A program made the translations under genes and the position numbers. 64,000 nucleotides of DNA, taken from CAYNVQ01 sp964400735. GTDB lineage: Bacteria > Acidobacteriota > Aminicenantia > Aminicenantales > Aminicenantaceae. The notes beneath the pieces are model-generated. The model searched no databases. It worked only from the letters and a program-made list of their open reading frames with translations, and was not told the DNA's origin. This document shows positions 17,985 to 27,559 of this stretch, in pieces; the stretch's first letter is position 1, and the number at the start of each line of letters is the position of its first letter. The stretch spans positions 248,001 to 312,000 of the forward strand of contig CAYNVQ010000005.1 in the NCBI GenBank assembly GCA_964400735.1. Direction: 5' to 3'.

Positions 17985-19886
17985 TTAAAATATTAAGTAG
18001 CCCAGCAGAAGTATCGCTCCCAATAGGAATATCAGCGCATAATCCTTGATAAATCCGGTTTGGAAATAGCTCAAGACCTTCCCGAAGAAATTAGTGGCCT
18101 TGGCCGATCCGTTGAGGGTCCCATCGATGACCTTAAGATCGAAGTGGTCATAAACCTTCTCGGAACCCTTAATGGTGGAATTCACGAAAAGGGTGTTGTA
18201 AATTTCATCCACATAATATTTATTGAACAAAAGCTTGTATAGCCCGGGAAAGCGGGAGACAAGATTATGGGGGATGCGGGGGTTCCTGATGTAAAGAATA
18301 TAGGCGATATAAATCCCGGTAACGGCCACAGCGACTGAAATCAGGATCAGCATCCATTCGGTGCCCAGGCTCAGGTGGGCCTCATGGGCCTTATGGATTA
18401 CCGGCTCGAGAAAGCGGCCGAAAAAGTCGACATTTTTGCCCACGACCACGGGAAGGCCGACGTATCCGGCGACTATCGAGAAAAAGGCCAGGGCAACCAG
18501 GGGATAGGTCATCACCGGCGGCGATTCATGGAGGTGCTTCTTGGCTTCTGGCTCGAGGCGCTCTTCTCCGTGAAAAGTCAAGAATATCAGGCGGAACATA
18601 TAGAAAGCTGTTAAAACCGCGCCGAATAGGCCGAGTGCCCAGACGAAGTACTGGCCGCTGGCATAGGCACTGGTCAGGATGGCATCCTTGGAGAAAAATC
18701 CAGACAGAAAAGGTATCCCGGCAATGGCGATGGCGCCTATGAGAAAAGTGGGGTAGGTGAGGGGGAGGTATTTTCGAAGCCCTCCCATCTTCTGCATGTT
18801 CAGCTCTCCCGAGAGGGCATGCATCACGCTTCCGGCCGCCAAAAACAGAAGGCTCTTGAAGAAAGCGTGGGTGTAGAGATGGAACATGCCGGCCGCGTAG
18901 GCGCCGACACCGCAACCGATGAACATGTAACCGATCTGGGATATGGTGGAATAGGCCAGAACCCTTTTGATATCGTTCTGGGTGAGGGCCATGGTGGCGG
19001 CAAAGACCGCTGTCAGAGCACCGACAACGGCCACGATGGAACCGGCAGTACTGGAATATGTGAAAAGGACGTTCATTCGCGACACCATGTAGACGCCAGC
19101 TGTGACCATAGTGGCGGCGTGGATCAGGGCGCTGACAGGTGTGGGGCCTTCCATGGCATCGGGAAGCCAGACATAGAGGGGAATCTGAGCCGATTTCCCT
19201 GTAGCCCCCACGAAAAGAAGGATGGCGATCAATGTAGCCAGGCCTTGGCTGATGACGCCTCCTCCGATAGCCTCGTTGATTACCCTGAATTCTCCGCTTC
19301 CGATATTTATGAAGATGAAAAATATCCCGAGGATAAAGGCCGCATCGCCTATCCGGTTGACGATAAAGGCCTTTTTGCCAGCGTTGGCGGCCGAATGCTT
19401 TTCGAACCAGAAGCCGATCAACAGATAAGAACAGAGCCCGACTCCTTCCCATCCAACGAACATCAAGATAAGGTTGGATCCCAGAACCAGGATGAGCATG
19501 GCGAAAGTGAAAAGGTTCAAGTAGGTGAAGTATCGGGTGTAGCCTCTGTCTTCTGCCATGTAGCCGATCGAATAAACATGAATGAGAAATCCCACTCCGG
19601 TGACCACTAAAGTCATGACCGAGGAGAGAGGATCGAGCTGGAAGGAAAGGTCAGCCCTAAAATTTCCGGCATGGATCCAGGAGAACAGGCTTTTGATTAT
19701 CGGATAGTGTTCGTGGCTCGTCTGGAGTAAACCGATGAAGGAGACGACAGAGATGACGAAGGAGGCGAAAACGGCGAAGCAGGCCTGAAAAGAGACATAT
19801 TTTTTGGGGAGTTTCTGTCCGAATAGGGCAAGAATCAGAGTGCTGAGTGCAGGAACGAACGGAATGAGCCAGAAAATTTCCGTCAT
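17985..19886 (-). CDS. nuoL: NADH-quinone oxidoreductase subunit L
   Basis: The protein has 633 residues. It has the NuoL antiporter core (FVGWEGVGLCSYLLIGFW, PLYVWLPDAMEGPTPVSALIHAATMV, RVLAYSTISQIGYM) and the long C-terminal part holding the lateral amphipathic helix and a last membrane helix. The length is typical. It begins one base after nuoK and is three bases ahead of nuoM, so it is in the same operon. It is the distal proton-pumping subunit of complex I. Confidence 0.96.
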   Translation of the reverse strand: MTEIFWLIPFVPALSTLILALFGQKLPKKYVSFQACFAVFASFVISVVSFIGLLQTSHEHYPIIKSLFSWIHAGNFRADLSFQLDPLSSVMTLVVTGVGFLIHVYSIGYMAEDRGYTRYFTYLNLFTFAMLILVLGSNLILMFVGWEGVGLCSYLLIGFWFEKHSAANAGKKAFIVNRIGDAAFILGIFFIFINIGSGEFRVINEAIGGGVISQGLATLIAILLFVGATGKSAQIPLYVWLPDAMEGPTPVSALIHAATMVTAGVYMVSRMNVLFTYSSTAGSIVAVVGALTAVFAATMALTQNDIKRVLAYSTISQIGYMFIGCGVGAYAAGMFHLYTHAFFKSLLFLAAGSVMHALSGELNMQKMGGLRKYLPLTYPTFLIGAIAIAGIPFLSGFFSKDAILTSAYASGQYFVWALGLFGAVLTAFYMFRLIFLTFHGEERLEPEAKKHLHESPPVMTYPLVALAFFSIVAGYVGLPVVVGKNVDFFGRFLEPVIHKAHEAHLSLGTEWMLILISVAVAVTGIYIAYILYIRNPRIPHNLVSRFPGLYKLLFNKYYVDEIYNTLFVNSTIKGSEKVYDHFDLKVIDGTLNGSAKATNFFGKVLSYFQTGFIKDYALIFLLGAILLLGYLIF

Positions 19887-19887
19887 T

Positions 19888-20190
19888 TTATCCTTTCATC
19901 GATTGCAAATCTTCGGATTTGATCGACTTTTTTTGTTTGAAGATAAGGAGTATGATGGCCAAGCCGACAGCCGCTTCGGCCGCAGCCACGGTAATGATAA
20001 AGAAGACGATGACCTGTCCATCGATATTAGAGGCAGCTTTGGCAAAGGCGATAAAAACCAGATTGGCGGCATTGAACATGATTTCGATGGACATGAACTG
20101 CGTGATCAAATCCCGTTTTACGAAAAAAGCCACGGCGCCCAGGGCGAAGAGGATGATGCCCAAAGTCAAAAAATAGCCTGTTGGAATCAT
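19888..20190 (-). CDS. nuoK: NADH-quinone oxidoreductase subunit K
   Basis: The 100-residue protein has three helices and the family block FMSIEIMFNAANLVFIAF, including the essential glutamate in the second helix, and EAAVGLAIILLIF in the third. It overlaps nuoJ by four bases and ends one base before nuoL. It is a core membrane subunit of complex I next to the quinone site. Length and order are normal. Confidence 0.96.
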   Translation of the reverse strand: MIPTGYFLTLGIILFALGAVAFFVKRDLITQFMSIEIMFNAANLVFIAFAKAASNIDGQVIVFFIITVAAAEAAVGLAIILLIFKQKKSIKSEDLQSMKG

Positions 20191-20684
20191 TCGTTCTCTC
20201 TTTTCTTCACCAGGACGACGGCGCCTACTATGGCGGCTATGATCAAAATCGAAGTTATTTCAAAGGGATAAAGATATTTGGTGAAAAGCAGCCGGCCGAG
20301 GTCGGTCGGACTGCCTATCTTGGCCAGGGACGCGGAGCCTGCTGGTTTCAGGAGGCCTTTTACGGTCAAAAAAAGTTCCACCAGAAGGACGGCTCCGATG
20401 ACCACGGCGAAGTACACTGTCCATTTCTTTTTTTCGGGGGGGAATCCTTTCCTCAGGTTTATCATCATGACCACGAAGATGAAAAGAACCATGATGGCGC
20501 CGGCATAGATGATGATCTGGACCGCTGCAATGAATGGAGCATCGAGCAGGGCGAAAAGGCCTCCCATACAGGCAAAGGCAAGGACCAGGAATAAAGCATT
20601 ATAGGCCTGGTCTTTTGAGATAATCATCCCCAGGACTGCTCCTACGCAGATGATTGATAGTAAATAGAATAAGAAATAAGCCAT
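20187..20684 (-). CDS. nuoJ: NADH-quinone oxidoreductase subunit J
   Basis: The 165-residue protein has five helices, including AVQIIIYAGAIMVLFIFVVMMI, which holds the conserved YAGAIMVLF element of NuoJ. It is the first gene of the nuoJKLMN run. Upstream is only about 130 bp and then the opposite-facing tRNA, so nuoA-I are not adjacent and complex I genes are split. The start has only a weak A-rich ribosome site. A promoter must lie between 20,690 and 20,860 but I cannot name one. Confidence 0.95.
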   Translation of the reverse strand: MAYFLFYLLSIICVGAVLGMIISKDQAYNALFLVLAFACMGGLFALLDAPFIAAVQIIIYAGAIMVLFIFVVMMINLRKGFPPEKKKWTVYFAVVIGAVLLVELFLTVKGLLKPAGSASLAKIGSPTDLGRLLFTKYLYPFEITSILIIAAIVGAVVLVKKRENE

Positions 20685-20816
20685 TTTTTAAGTTTCACAT
20701 TATATTTTTTGCTGTTATCTTATGTCAAGGTTTTTTTGAAATAGACCACCCTTATTTTTTCCCCTCCATTTTTAGGCCGAAACTAAGATTAGAAAGGGAT
20801 GTTTTTTACATTTTTT

Positions 20817-20844
20817 TTGACAAAAAAAAAAGAGGTGCTATAAT
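20817..20844 (+). promoter_or_regulatory. Consensus promoter of the initiator tRNA
   Basis: TTGACA (20817-20822) and TATAAT (20839-20844) are both perfect consensus, with a 16-base A-rich spacer. The tRNA begins 13 bases after the -10 box. Confidence 0.85.
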
Positions 20845-20856
20845 AAGCTTCGGTAC

Positions 20857-20933
<77 letters not shown>

Positions 20934-21015
20934 CTTTATTTTCAACCACTTACGCAAAAATCCACTCCCAAAGGGCCCATAACCCGTTCATTAGCCCCCC
21001 ATATAGGAGGCATTT

Positions 21016-21936
21016 ATGACTACTACATTAAAAGGGATGGTTTCTGCCTTTCTGTCTACAAGGAGGCTAAGGAACTTAAGCCCCAACACAATCATCTTCT
21101 ACAGCCAGCATCTCAACAAGTTCTTGGAGTTCATGGAATCACATCATCCTGATGCTTCTCTGGAGCAGATCGACTCCACTATTTTGAGGGAGTATGTTTC
21201 AGGACTCAAAGAGAATCATTCGGCTGGAGGAGTAAATCACCACATTAAAGTACTGAAGATTCTCTTCAAGTTCATGGTCGAAGAAGGAGTGATTAATGAG
21301 AATCCTTCTAAAAAGGTTTCAAGGATCAAGACTGACCAAACTGCTATTGCAACTTTTTCTAATAGCCAAATTATGGCAATGCTTGAAGTCACAAAGCATC
21401 AGATGGATTTCCCTGGAATTAGAAATTACGCATTAATCGCTCTGCTCTATGACACCGGTTGCAGAATATCAGAATTATTAGATCTCAAAACAGATAGTAT
21501 TCAGCTCGATGAAAAAATCCTGACAGTCATAGGCAAGGGGAAAAAGGGGAGAGTTGTACCTTTTGGAGATCGATCGCTTGTTAGTCTAGTTAAATATCTG
21601 AATAAAAGAAATAAATTGTTCGGAAACGGAGGATTACTTTTTCTAACAAAGTTTGGAGATCCCTTAACACGGAGAATGACGAATAAAATTATTGAAAGAA
21701 TCGGCGAAAAGGCTAAAGTTAAAAACGTAAGGCTTTCAGCCCATACATTCCGTCATACATTTGCGAAGAGCTGGCTGATGAATGGAGGAGATATTTTCAG
21801 TCTCCAAAAAATCCTTGGTCACAGAACTCTTGATATGGTCAGGAATTATGTAAACATAACATTCAAGGATATACAATCACAGCATAGTAAATTCAGCCCT
21901 GGGGATAGCCTATCTAGGCAAAATATAGATACATAA
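21016..21936 (+). CDS. Tyrosine recombinase / integrase
   Basis: The 306-residue protein is of XerC/D-type size. A SAM-like core-binding domain (1-90) precedes the catalytic domain with arginine in TGCRISELL (about 154), lysine in GKGKKGR, HTFRHTF (HxxR) near 248, GHRTLD near 271 and tyrosine in RNYVNI about 281. All catalytic residues are present. An AGGAGG-like site precedes the ATG. It should insert and excise the island at the tRNA 3' end. A partly deleted relative lies beyond attR at 62258. Confidence 0.93.
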   Translation: MTTTLKGMVSAFLSTRRLRNLSPNTIIFYSQHLNKFLEFMESHHPDASLEQIDSTILREYVSGLKENHSAGGVNHHIKVLKILFKFMVEEGVINENPSKKVSRIKTDQTAIATFSNSQIMAMLEVTKHQMDFPGIRNYALIALLYDTGCRISELLDLKTDSIQLDEKILTVIGKGKKGRVVPFGDRSLVSLVKYLNKRNKLFGNGGLLFLTKFGDPLTRRMTNKIIERIGEKAKVKNVRLSAHTFRHTFAKSWLMNGGDIFSLQKILGHRTLDMVRNYVNITFKDIQSQHSKFSPGDSLSRQNIDT

Positions 21937-22103
21937 GCCAAGGTAATTTCGTTCTCAGGAGCTAGATTTTATTAGTAGCATCTTTGATCGCCTTCTTGAT
22001 TTGACTAAGGGAATTTGATAAATTTTAGACATCCAATGGAAATTGCAGACAGGGGGTGCTCTAAAAAGAGTGTTGATCTATATATCTTGCTAAATTGATT
22101 AAA

Positions 22104-22643
22104 ATGGAAACAAGGTCATATTTTGATACCCTACAGGAAGAAATAGTCTATGGTCCTGTTGAATCCCGTCGCTTAGGGAAGTCTATAGGTATCAACCTAT
22201 TCCCCGGAAAAAGCAAAGTATGTAGTCTAAATTGCAGATATTGTTTTTTCAGAACAAATAGTATTTCTTCTCCAGAAGAAGGCTATATTAGAGCTGATGA
22301 TGTCATACGGGCACTTGATAAATATATGACTAGTCCTCTTTATGATAGTGAATATAAAGAATCTGTCTATTTAACGTTTTCTGGAAATGGTGAGCCAACG
22401 CTTCATCCAGATTTTGCAGAAATTGCAAAGACAGTTTTTGAATGGAATGAGGAAAGAGGTGGTGAGAAAAAACTAGTAATTTTTACTAACTCTACAAATC
22501 TTTCTGATCCTCTTGTGAAAAGCGCTTTGCTGAAATATTTTAATAAAGTTTTCCTAAAGCTGGATTGGTCGAGCCAGGCCGAACTTGAGAATATCTCTCG
22601 TCCCTTGATCCAATTAAGTTTTGAAGAATTAGTAGAAAATTTA
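22104..22643 (+). pseudogene. Radical SAM protein, truncated by IS1-family insertion
   Basis: About 180 residues of a radical SAM enzyme are readable. The iron-sulfur motif is CSLNCRYC, followed by FSGNGEPTLHPDF and IFTNSTNL, typical of the MoaA/wybutosine-like uncharacterised radical SAM group. The frame is cut at 22643 by the left end of an IS; the last residues of the open frame come from the IS end. No continuation is found right of the IS, so the 3' half is lost. The start is uncertain; no ribosome site is visible. Confidence 0.8.
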
Positions 22644-23833
22644 GGTGCTTGCTCAGGGAACTGTTGTTACTGAGCTGGAAGCCACGAAAACTCCTTTGCA
22701 CGGGTCTGATTTTTCAATAACATACAAATACACCAAAAGACTATTCCCATTGTCATAAAAATTTCCCGAAAGCTGAGTCGTTTTTTAACCAATCCGGCCT
22801 GCATCGCAGGTGTTCGTGTTTCACCCCCGAATCTTAAAGCTGAATGAGGCCGAACGAAATTGTAATAACACATTTGGAGAGCAAGATTGTGAGCAAGCAG
22901 ATCTTTGTGCCTGGAATGACAGGCCGTCCGACGCCCCAAATACGCACAGCCCTGCCGGATCGTGAGATTGAGTCGCTCTATAAATGAGGTGTTGATCGAA
23001 GAGGAATCTTCTGATTCAAAAAGGAGTTGTTCCATCTTTGACTTGGTTCCAATGATCAATCGCCTGTCTACTCTGATGACACGATTCTTCCTCCGTTTCT
23101 TGATAACTTGAGCATACAAACAAATGGAATCCAACAGGTTCTTAGCAGCCCAAAAATAGGGCTCAAATCCATCCGTAGTGAAGATGAACAGGCCTACTAT
23201 CCGGCAAACATCGATCACCTGAGTAAGGAGTGTTTTAACACTGCGATAATTGCGGTTGCCAACAACATTGGAGATCCACAACGTGGACCAGACCTCGATT
23301 GCTACGAAAATCCACATAGGCTTCTTCTTTGTGCCGGCAAAAGTCCGGATTTCATCAGCTTGAAGTTCAATTAAATCAACGCCTTTGAGTTTATGATCGT
23401 TAAACTTAAAAGCTGCTTGACACGCAAGGTATTGCCAGTTGGCAATCGTATTCCAGGAAAAGCATTTAATCCGCGAAATGGAGGAAATTCCCACTCCCTC
23501 AGCAGTCATTTGAACCACCTCATCAAAGACAGAGCGAGGTTTATGGAGTCGATAGTATGGAGTTCCCTTTGTTGAGCAGAAGGTCTTTCTACAGGTCTTG
23601 CAGAGATAGCGCCGCCGTTTCCCTTGTCTCGTTTTATACCTCGAATGACGGATGATATTTCCCTCTCCAAACTTTTGATAATCCTGACATTTTTCGTTCT
23701 GGCAGCAACGATCTCTTACGGGCTTATACTTCATTGGAGGATTCCTAGCCTTGCGATTGTGCTTAATTTGTTTGGAAATAATAACTTACTAGACATATTT
23801 GATCAAGTAACAACAGTTCCCTGGGGAAGCACC
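22644..23833 (-). mobile_element. Complete IS1-family insertion sequence
   Basis: The 1190-bp element has 27-bp terminal inverted repeats at 22644-22670 and 23807-23833 that differ at two positions; the outer ends read GGTGCTT. It contains one transposase gene whose TAA stop lies in the left repeat. Flanking bases (AAAATTTA left, AGAAATCT right) do not match as a target duplication, which suggests that the element has recombined with another copy. At least five partial ends of the same element lie elsewhere in the island. Confidence 0.88.
22667..23734 (-). CDS. IS1-family transposase, single-frame type
   Basis: The 355-residue protein fuses the two parts that classical IS1 encodes in separate frames. 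An InsA-like zinc finger region has CCQNEKC and later CKTCRKTFC, with an HTH region (about 75-115). An InsB-like DDE catalytic domain (about 120-320) has LQADEIRTF, FTTDGFEPY and ERLNLTIRQGCAYLGRRT. This resembles the archaeal/bacterial IS1 subgroup without frameshifting. The start ATG at 23734 follows the right inverted repeat by about 70 bp. It appears intact. Confidence 0.88.
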   Translation of the reverse strand: MKYKPVRDRCCQNEKCQDYQKFGEGNIIRHSRYKTRQGKRRRYLCKTCRKTFCSTKGTPYYRLHKPRSVFDEVVQMTAEGVGISSISRIKCFSWNTIANWQYLACQAAFKFNDHKLKGVDLIELQADEIRTFAGTKKKPMWIFVAIEVWSTLWISNVVGNRNYRSVKTLLTQVIDVCRIVGLFIFTTDGFEPYFWAAKNLLDSICLYAQVIKKRRKNRVIRVDRRLIIGTKSKMEQLLFESEDSSSINTSFIERLNLTIRQGCAYLGRRTACHSRHKDLLAHNLALQMCYYNFVRPHSALRFGGETRTPAMQAGLVKKRLSFREIFMTMGIVFWCICMLLKNQTRAKEFSWLPAQ

Positions 23834-23927
23834 AGAAATCTTCAGAATGATGACGTGCTATAGAGAATTGGGCAACGAACAAACAGGTAAGTTATTGATT
23901 CAATGGGAGAAACCGTGGGATGCCCTT

Positions 23928-26501
23928 TCACTCATACCTAAGAGAGTCAACGGGGTTGGCAGTGGCGGCTTTGATGGTCTGGAAGCTTAAGGTAAAAAGG
24001 GCGATCACCAGAGCCGCAAATCCAGAAACAGCGAACATCCACACTCCCAAATCGATCCGAACGGCAAAGTTCTGCAGCCATATCCTCATAACAAAATAAG
24101 CAGCAGGCCAGGCAATGATGTTAGAAATCACGATCCATTTAACAAACTCTTTAGAAAGCAGACTCAGAATATCGGGAACAGATGCGCCCAAAACCTTGCG
24201 GACTCCGATTTCTTTTGTGCGCTGTTTCACAGTAAAAAAGACCAAACCAAAGAGGCCGAGGCAAGATAAAAAAATGGCCAGACTGGCAAAAATCGTCAGT
24301 ATTCTGCTGATTCGCTCCTCTGACCGATAGTACCGGTCAAACATCTCATCAAGAAATGAATAACTGTAAATGTTACCTAGATGAAGTTCATGCCATTTTC
24401 TTTCAATAAAGGAAAGCGTTTCACTTACATTTTCCGTTATTATCGTGAGACAGATAGAGCGAAAACTCCATGGCTCATTGAGCATCACCAGCGGTTCAAT
24501 GGCGTTCTGCAATCCTGTGTAATGAAAATCTTTAACAACCCCGATTATGGTTCTTCTATTCTCAGGTTCTCTGGGACCCCGCTCAAGGACTTTGCCGATA
24601 GCTTGCTCTGGAGAACTCCAGCCAAAGAGCCTAGCCGCAGCCTCATTGATGATGCACGACTTGCCAGCATCAGTGCTCATGTTTTCGCTAAAGTTTCTTC
24701 CGGCAGCCATTTGGATTTTAAATTCCGGAATAAAATCATAATCGAAACTTATCCAATTCATAGCCCAATTTTCCTCTTCCTTTCCCACAACACGGGTTGT
24801 TCTGTTATTATAGCCGCCTCCAGGAGGAGCGTAGCAGGCTGTTGCCCCGATAATATGATGATGTTTTAAAAATTCATTTTTAATGGCTTCATGATTGTTG
24901 TCTAAATGTGCACGGAAGGAAACCTTTTGTTCTTTATCAAAGCCCAGATACCGGTTTTTCATAAAATCGATTTGAGTATACACGGCTATCGTTCCAATGA
25001 TTAAAATGATAGAGACTGTAAACTGGCAAACAATAAAAGTTTTTCTTAGAAAGGATTTTCTTTTTCCTGTGAACAGCCGGTTTTTAAGTGTTAAAGCCGG
25101 CTCAAACCTTGATAAGAAAAGTGCCGGATAGGCGCCGGATGCAATCCCGATGAAGAAAATGAGAAAGACAAGGAGAACGATATTGTCCAAATAAAGCAAA
25201 TCCGTAGTTTTTAATTCCCTATCGATCAGGCTGTTATAGAACGGCGTTGTGACGATAACCAGCAAGAGGGAAAAGATAAAAGCAAAAAGGGATATCACAA
25301 GAGATTCTCCGATGAACTGCCTGATCAGCTGCCTTTTATAAGCCCCCACTGTTTTTCTAAGCCCCACTTCTTTCGCCCGATTTGAGGCCTCTGCAGTGGA
25401 AAGGCTGATAAAGTTCAAACAGGCTAATACTAATATAATAAATCCTATGGTTAATAAAATATATAAGAATTGTACGTTGACTGAATGCAAATGGATGGAG
25501 ACCACTGGCTGCAAAAAAGAGGTATAGGTCCAGCCTTGTTCTTTAAAGTATTCACCGGCATATTCATGCCCGATAAACCTAATCTTCTCCTCAAAATCTT
25601 CTGCTTTAACATCGGGTTTGAGCTTTATATATCCTAACGCACTCACATTCGCCCAATTGGTCATTTCTTCCGGTTCTCTAATGTTTATCATTGAAGTAAT
25701 AAAACTGTATGGAAGGTGGGTGTTCGACGGCGGATTTTGAACAATGCCAATGATTTCAAAATCATTTCCATCGATATTCAGTGATTGACCTATGGGATTG
25801 TCGTGACCAAAGTATTTGGCTACCATATCCTTGGATATGATCATTGAATTTAAATGGCTGAAAGCTGTTTCATAATTTCCTTGTATCAACGGAATGTCAA
25901 AAATATTGAATATTTCTTTTTCAGTATAAATAAAGCCCGATTCATAAAATTGGCTCTGATCGTGATCGACAATCACGCCACTGCTGGCAATGCGGACAGC
26001 TGATTCCACTTCCGGGTATTTTTCTCTTAAAATAGGAATAAGCGGATCACTTGCGGTTGGGAAACTCACTTCTTGGGATCCAAAATCCACTCTCGTCCCT
26101 ACTCGATAAATACGATCAGCGCCGTTATGATACTTGTCATAACTAAATTCATGACTCACATACAGATAGATCAAAATGAAGCAGGCCATCCCAACTCCAA
26201 GACCTGAAACAGTGATGAATGAGAAGCCTTTTTGCTTTTTGATGTTTCTTAATGCGATCTTGAGATAATTTTTAAACATGGTTGCTCCTATGCATAAAGT
26301 ATCTTTTAAATATTCAGGTATAGATCGAATCAGATAGCCCCAGAACTTAAGCCGGGCTTGAAGCCATCCTTTCTTTTCGGCAAAAATGCTGTACATTTCC
26401 ATAAAATCACCGAGTTTGGTTTCTCCTTCATCTCTGAAGATCCTCTTGATCAACCACTTGCAGAGCTGGGAAGGCTGGGGCTCTTTAGTTTTTTGTTTCA
26501 T
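23928..26501 (-). CDS. FtsX/MacB-type permease with permease-prefix domain
   Basis: The 857-residue protein has an N-terminal soluble prefix with one hydrophobic segment (about 1-75, RDEGETKLGDFMEMY). It continues as a MacB-like periplasmic core inserted after the first helix (KIALRNIKKQKGFSF, GMACFILIYLYV), a three-helix FtsX domain, and a second core and FtsX domain ending in ATANPVDSLRYE. This is the layout called permease prefix domain 2-containing transporter. It is a membrane protein with large periplasmic loops. The PadR gene overlaps its start by 17 bp, so it is co-translated and probably repressed by PadR. No ABC ATPase is nearby. Confidence 0.9.
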   Translation of the reverse strand: MKQKTKEPQPSQLCKWLIKRIFRDEGETKLGDFMEMYSIFAEKKGWLQARLKFWGYLIRSIPEYLKDTLCIGATMFKNYLKIALRNIKKQKGFSFITVSGLGVGMACFILIYLYVSHEFSYDKYHNGADRIYRVGTRVDFGSQEVSFPTASDPLIPILREKYPEVESAVRIASSGVIVDHDQSQFYESGFIYTEKEIFNIFDIPLIQGNYETAFSHLNSMIISKDMVAKYFGHDNPIGQSLNIDGNDFEIIGIVQNPPSNTHLPYSFITSMINIREPEEMTNWANVSALGYIKLKPDVKAEDFEEKIRFIGHEYAGEYFKEQGWTYTSFLQPVVSIHLHSVNVQFLYILLTIGFIILVLACLNFISLSTAEASNRAKEVGLRKTVGAYKRQLIRQFIGESLVISLFAFIFSLLLVIVTTPFYNSLIDRELKTTDLLYLDNIVLLVFLIFFIGIASGAYPALFLSRFEPALTLKNRLFTGKRKSFLRKTFIVCQFTVSIILIIGTIAVYTQIDFMKNRYLGFDKEQKVSFRAHLDNNHEAIKNEFLKHHHIIGATACYAPPGGGYNNRTTRVVGKEEENWAMNWISFDYDFIPEFKIQMAAGRNFSENMSTDAGKSCIINEAAARLFGWSSPEQAIGKVLERGPREPENRRTIIGVVKDFHYTGLQNAIEPLVMLNEPWSFRSICLTIITENVSETLSFIERKWHELHLGNIYSYSFLDEMFDRYYRSEERISRILTIFASLAIFLSCLGLFGLVFFTVKQRTKEIGVRKVLGASVPDILSLLSKEFVKWIVISNIIAWPAAYFVMRIWLQNFAVRIDLGVWMFAVSGFAALVIALFTLSFQTIKAATANPVDSLRYE

Positions 26502-26826
26502 AGCCTTTTTCCAGACTCGAGATGGAAATATCCGTCCAGATCGATTGCTCCTGGGTTTTGGTCTTTATCAAAACATCGAGGCCGCCTTCGGTCAGTTTGT
26601 ACAGTCTTTTACTGCGGCCGCCGCGTTTATTTGTGGATTTTCCGAGATAGCTACAAAGATATCCTTTCTTCTCCAGCCGCTCGAGAGGAACATAGACCGC
26701 GCCTAACACCCATTTCTTTTCGGAAGTCTGTGTTAGCATTTCGGCGATGGTGACTCCGTAGGCGTTATCCTCGAGCCGCCAGACCGTCAGAAGTATCATC
26801 TCATCGGTTCGCGAAAGCATGCCCAT
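26485..26826 (-). CDS. PadR-family transcriptional regulator
   Basis: The 113-residue winged-helix protein begins LSRTDEMILLTVWRLEDNAYG, followed by VLGAVYVPLERLEKKGYL (recognition helix) and KRGGRSKRLYKLTEGG (wing), then a short C-terminal helix. PadR repressors sense small ligands. It overlaps the downstream permease by 17 bp. Upstream on the minus strand, a TATAAT and an outer inverted repeat GTCTAA/TTAGAC (26851-26882 region) may form promoter and operator. Confidence 0.9.
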   Translation of the reverse strand: MGMLSRTDEMILLTVWRLEDNAYGVTIAEMLTQTSEKKWVLGAVYVPLERLEKKGYLCSYLGKSTNKRGGRSKRLYKLTEGGLDVLIKTKTQEQSIWTDISISSLEKGYETKN

Positions 26827-26929
26827 TATTCAGCTCCATTTATTTGTCTAACATTATTTAAACATATTATATAGTTTAGACGGAATTTTGATAAAAAAGG
26901 TTGGCAAAGGTTTGAAATTTCCTTGCTAT

Positions 26930-27076
26930 TCACTCATACCGCAGCGAATCGACCGGATTGGCTGTGGCGGCGTTGATGGACTGATAGCTAACGGTCAGCA
27001 TTGCAATGGCTAAAGCTACAAAGCCGGAGAGGAAAAATATCCAAATACTCAAAGTGATGCGGTAGGTAAAGTTCTG
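26930..27076 (-). pseudogene. C-terminal fragment of an FtsX permease
   Basis: Forty-eight codons on the minus strand read QNFTYRITLSIWIFFLSG, continue with LTVSYQSINAATANPV and end DSLRYE and a stop, the universal end of the island's permeases. Everything upstream is gone at 27076. It lies just upstream of the PadR-permease pair, so two modules once stood in tandem. Bases 27077-27337 show no gene. Confidence 0.85.
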
Positions 27077-27337
27077 ACAGTTCAAGATATTATATAAGAG
27101 ATAATTTGTGTATTCTTCTCTCCTACATAAAAAGTTGAACTGGAATCAGAGAAGTGGCGGATGAAAGGGAGAAGGTGCCCTAGTAATATTTGCACTGAAA
27201 TCTATCTAAGATGTGGGAGGAGGTCCACCTTAGGTCAGCATCTTTCTAAAAGCTGAGGAATTTATTGCTTCTGAACTATACCTTTGAGCTAGATTGATAC
27301 AGGGAATATTCATTTTTGTTCAGATGCGTACACTAAA

Positions 27338-27443
27338 TGTTCGAGAATGAGCATATGGAGTTGAATGAGTGTTAGACAACCTCAAGGGAACAGATTGGCA
27401 TATTTTTTGCTTTTCTACGTTACGTAGAAAACGCAACATATAT
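27338..27443 (+). repeat. Copy A of a 106-bp PadR-promoter repeat
   Basis: It is similar without gaps to 31283-31388, which lies directly upstream of the 31416 PadR gene. It includes the shared GAGTGTTAGACAACCTCAAG. Its palindrome is CGTT-N8-AACG (27418-27433) where the other copy has ATGTT-N8-AACAT. Here it drives no PadR gene; it precedes another repeat and an IS1380 end. Confidence 0.75.
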
Positions 27444-27559
27444 ATTAAGGAATATTCAGAATTTGATCGAGTCTTGATCTAAATCAAGGGCGGTAGCCTG
27501 CAAAAAAGTAAGAGAGAAGAATAACATCTAAGCCCATGAGATTAAAAGAAATGTGTAAT
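27444..27559 (+). repeat. Copy A of a 116-bp repeat (other copy 35593-35708)
   Basis: Both copies are 116 bp and align end to end with roughly 80% identity by eye, for example ATTCAGAATTTGA and ACATCTAAGC. Neither has a convincing gene. The other copy lies upstream of the PhzF gene, so this one looks like a displaced leader or promoter region. Confidence 0.65.

Noticed and set aside
18526..19452. A 308-codon minus-strand frame inside nuoL.
   Set aside because: It is a shadow frame of nuoL, rich in Arg, His and Pro, with no family pattern; nuoL is certain.
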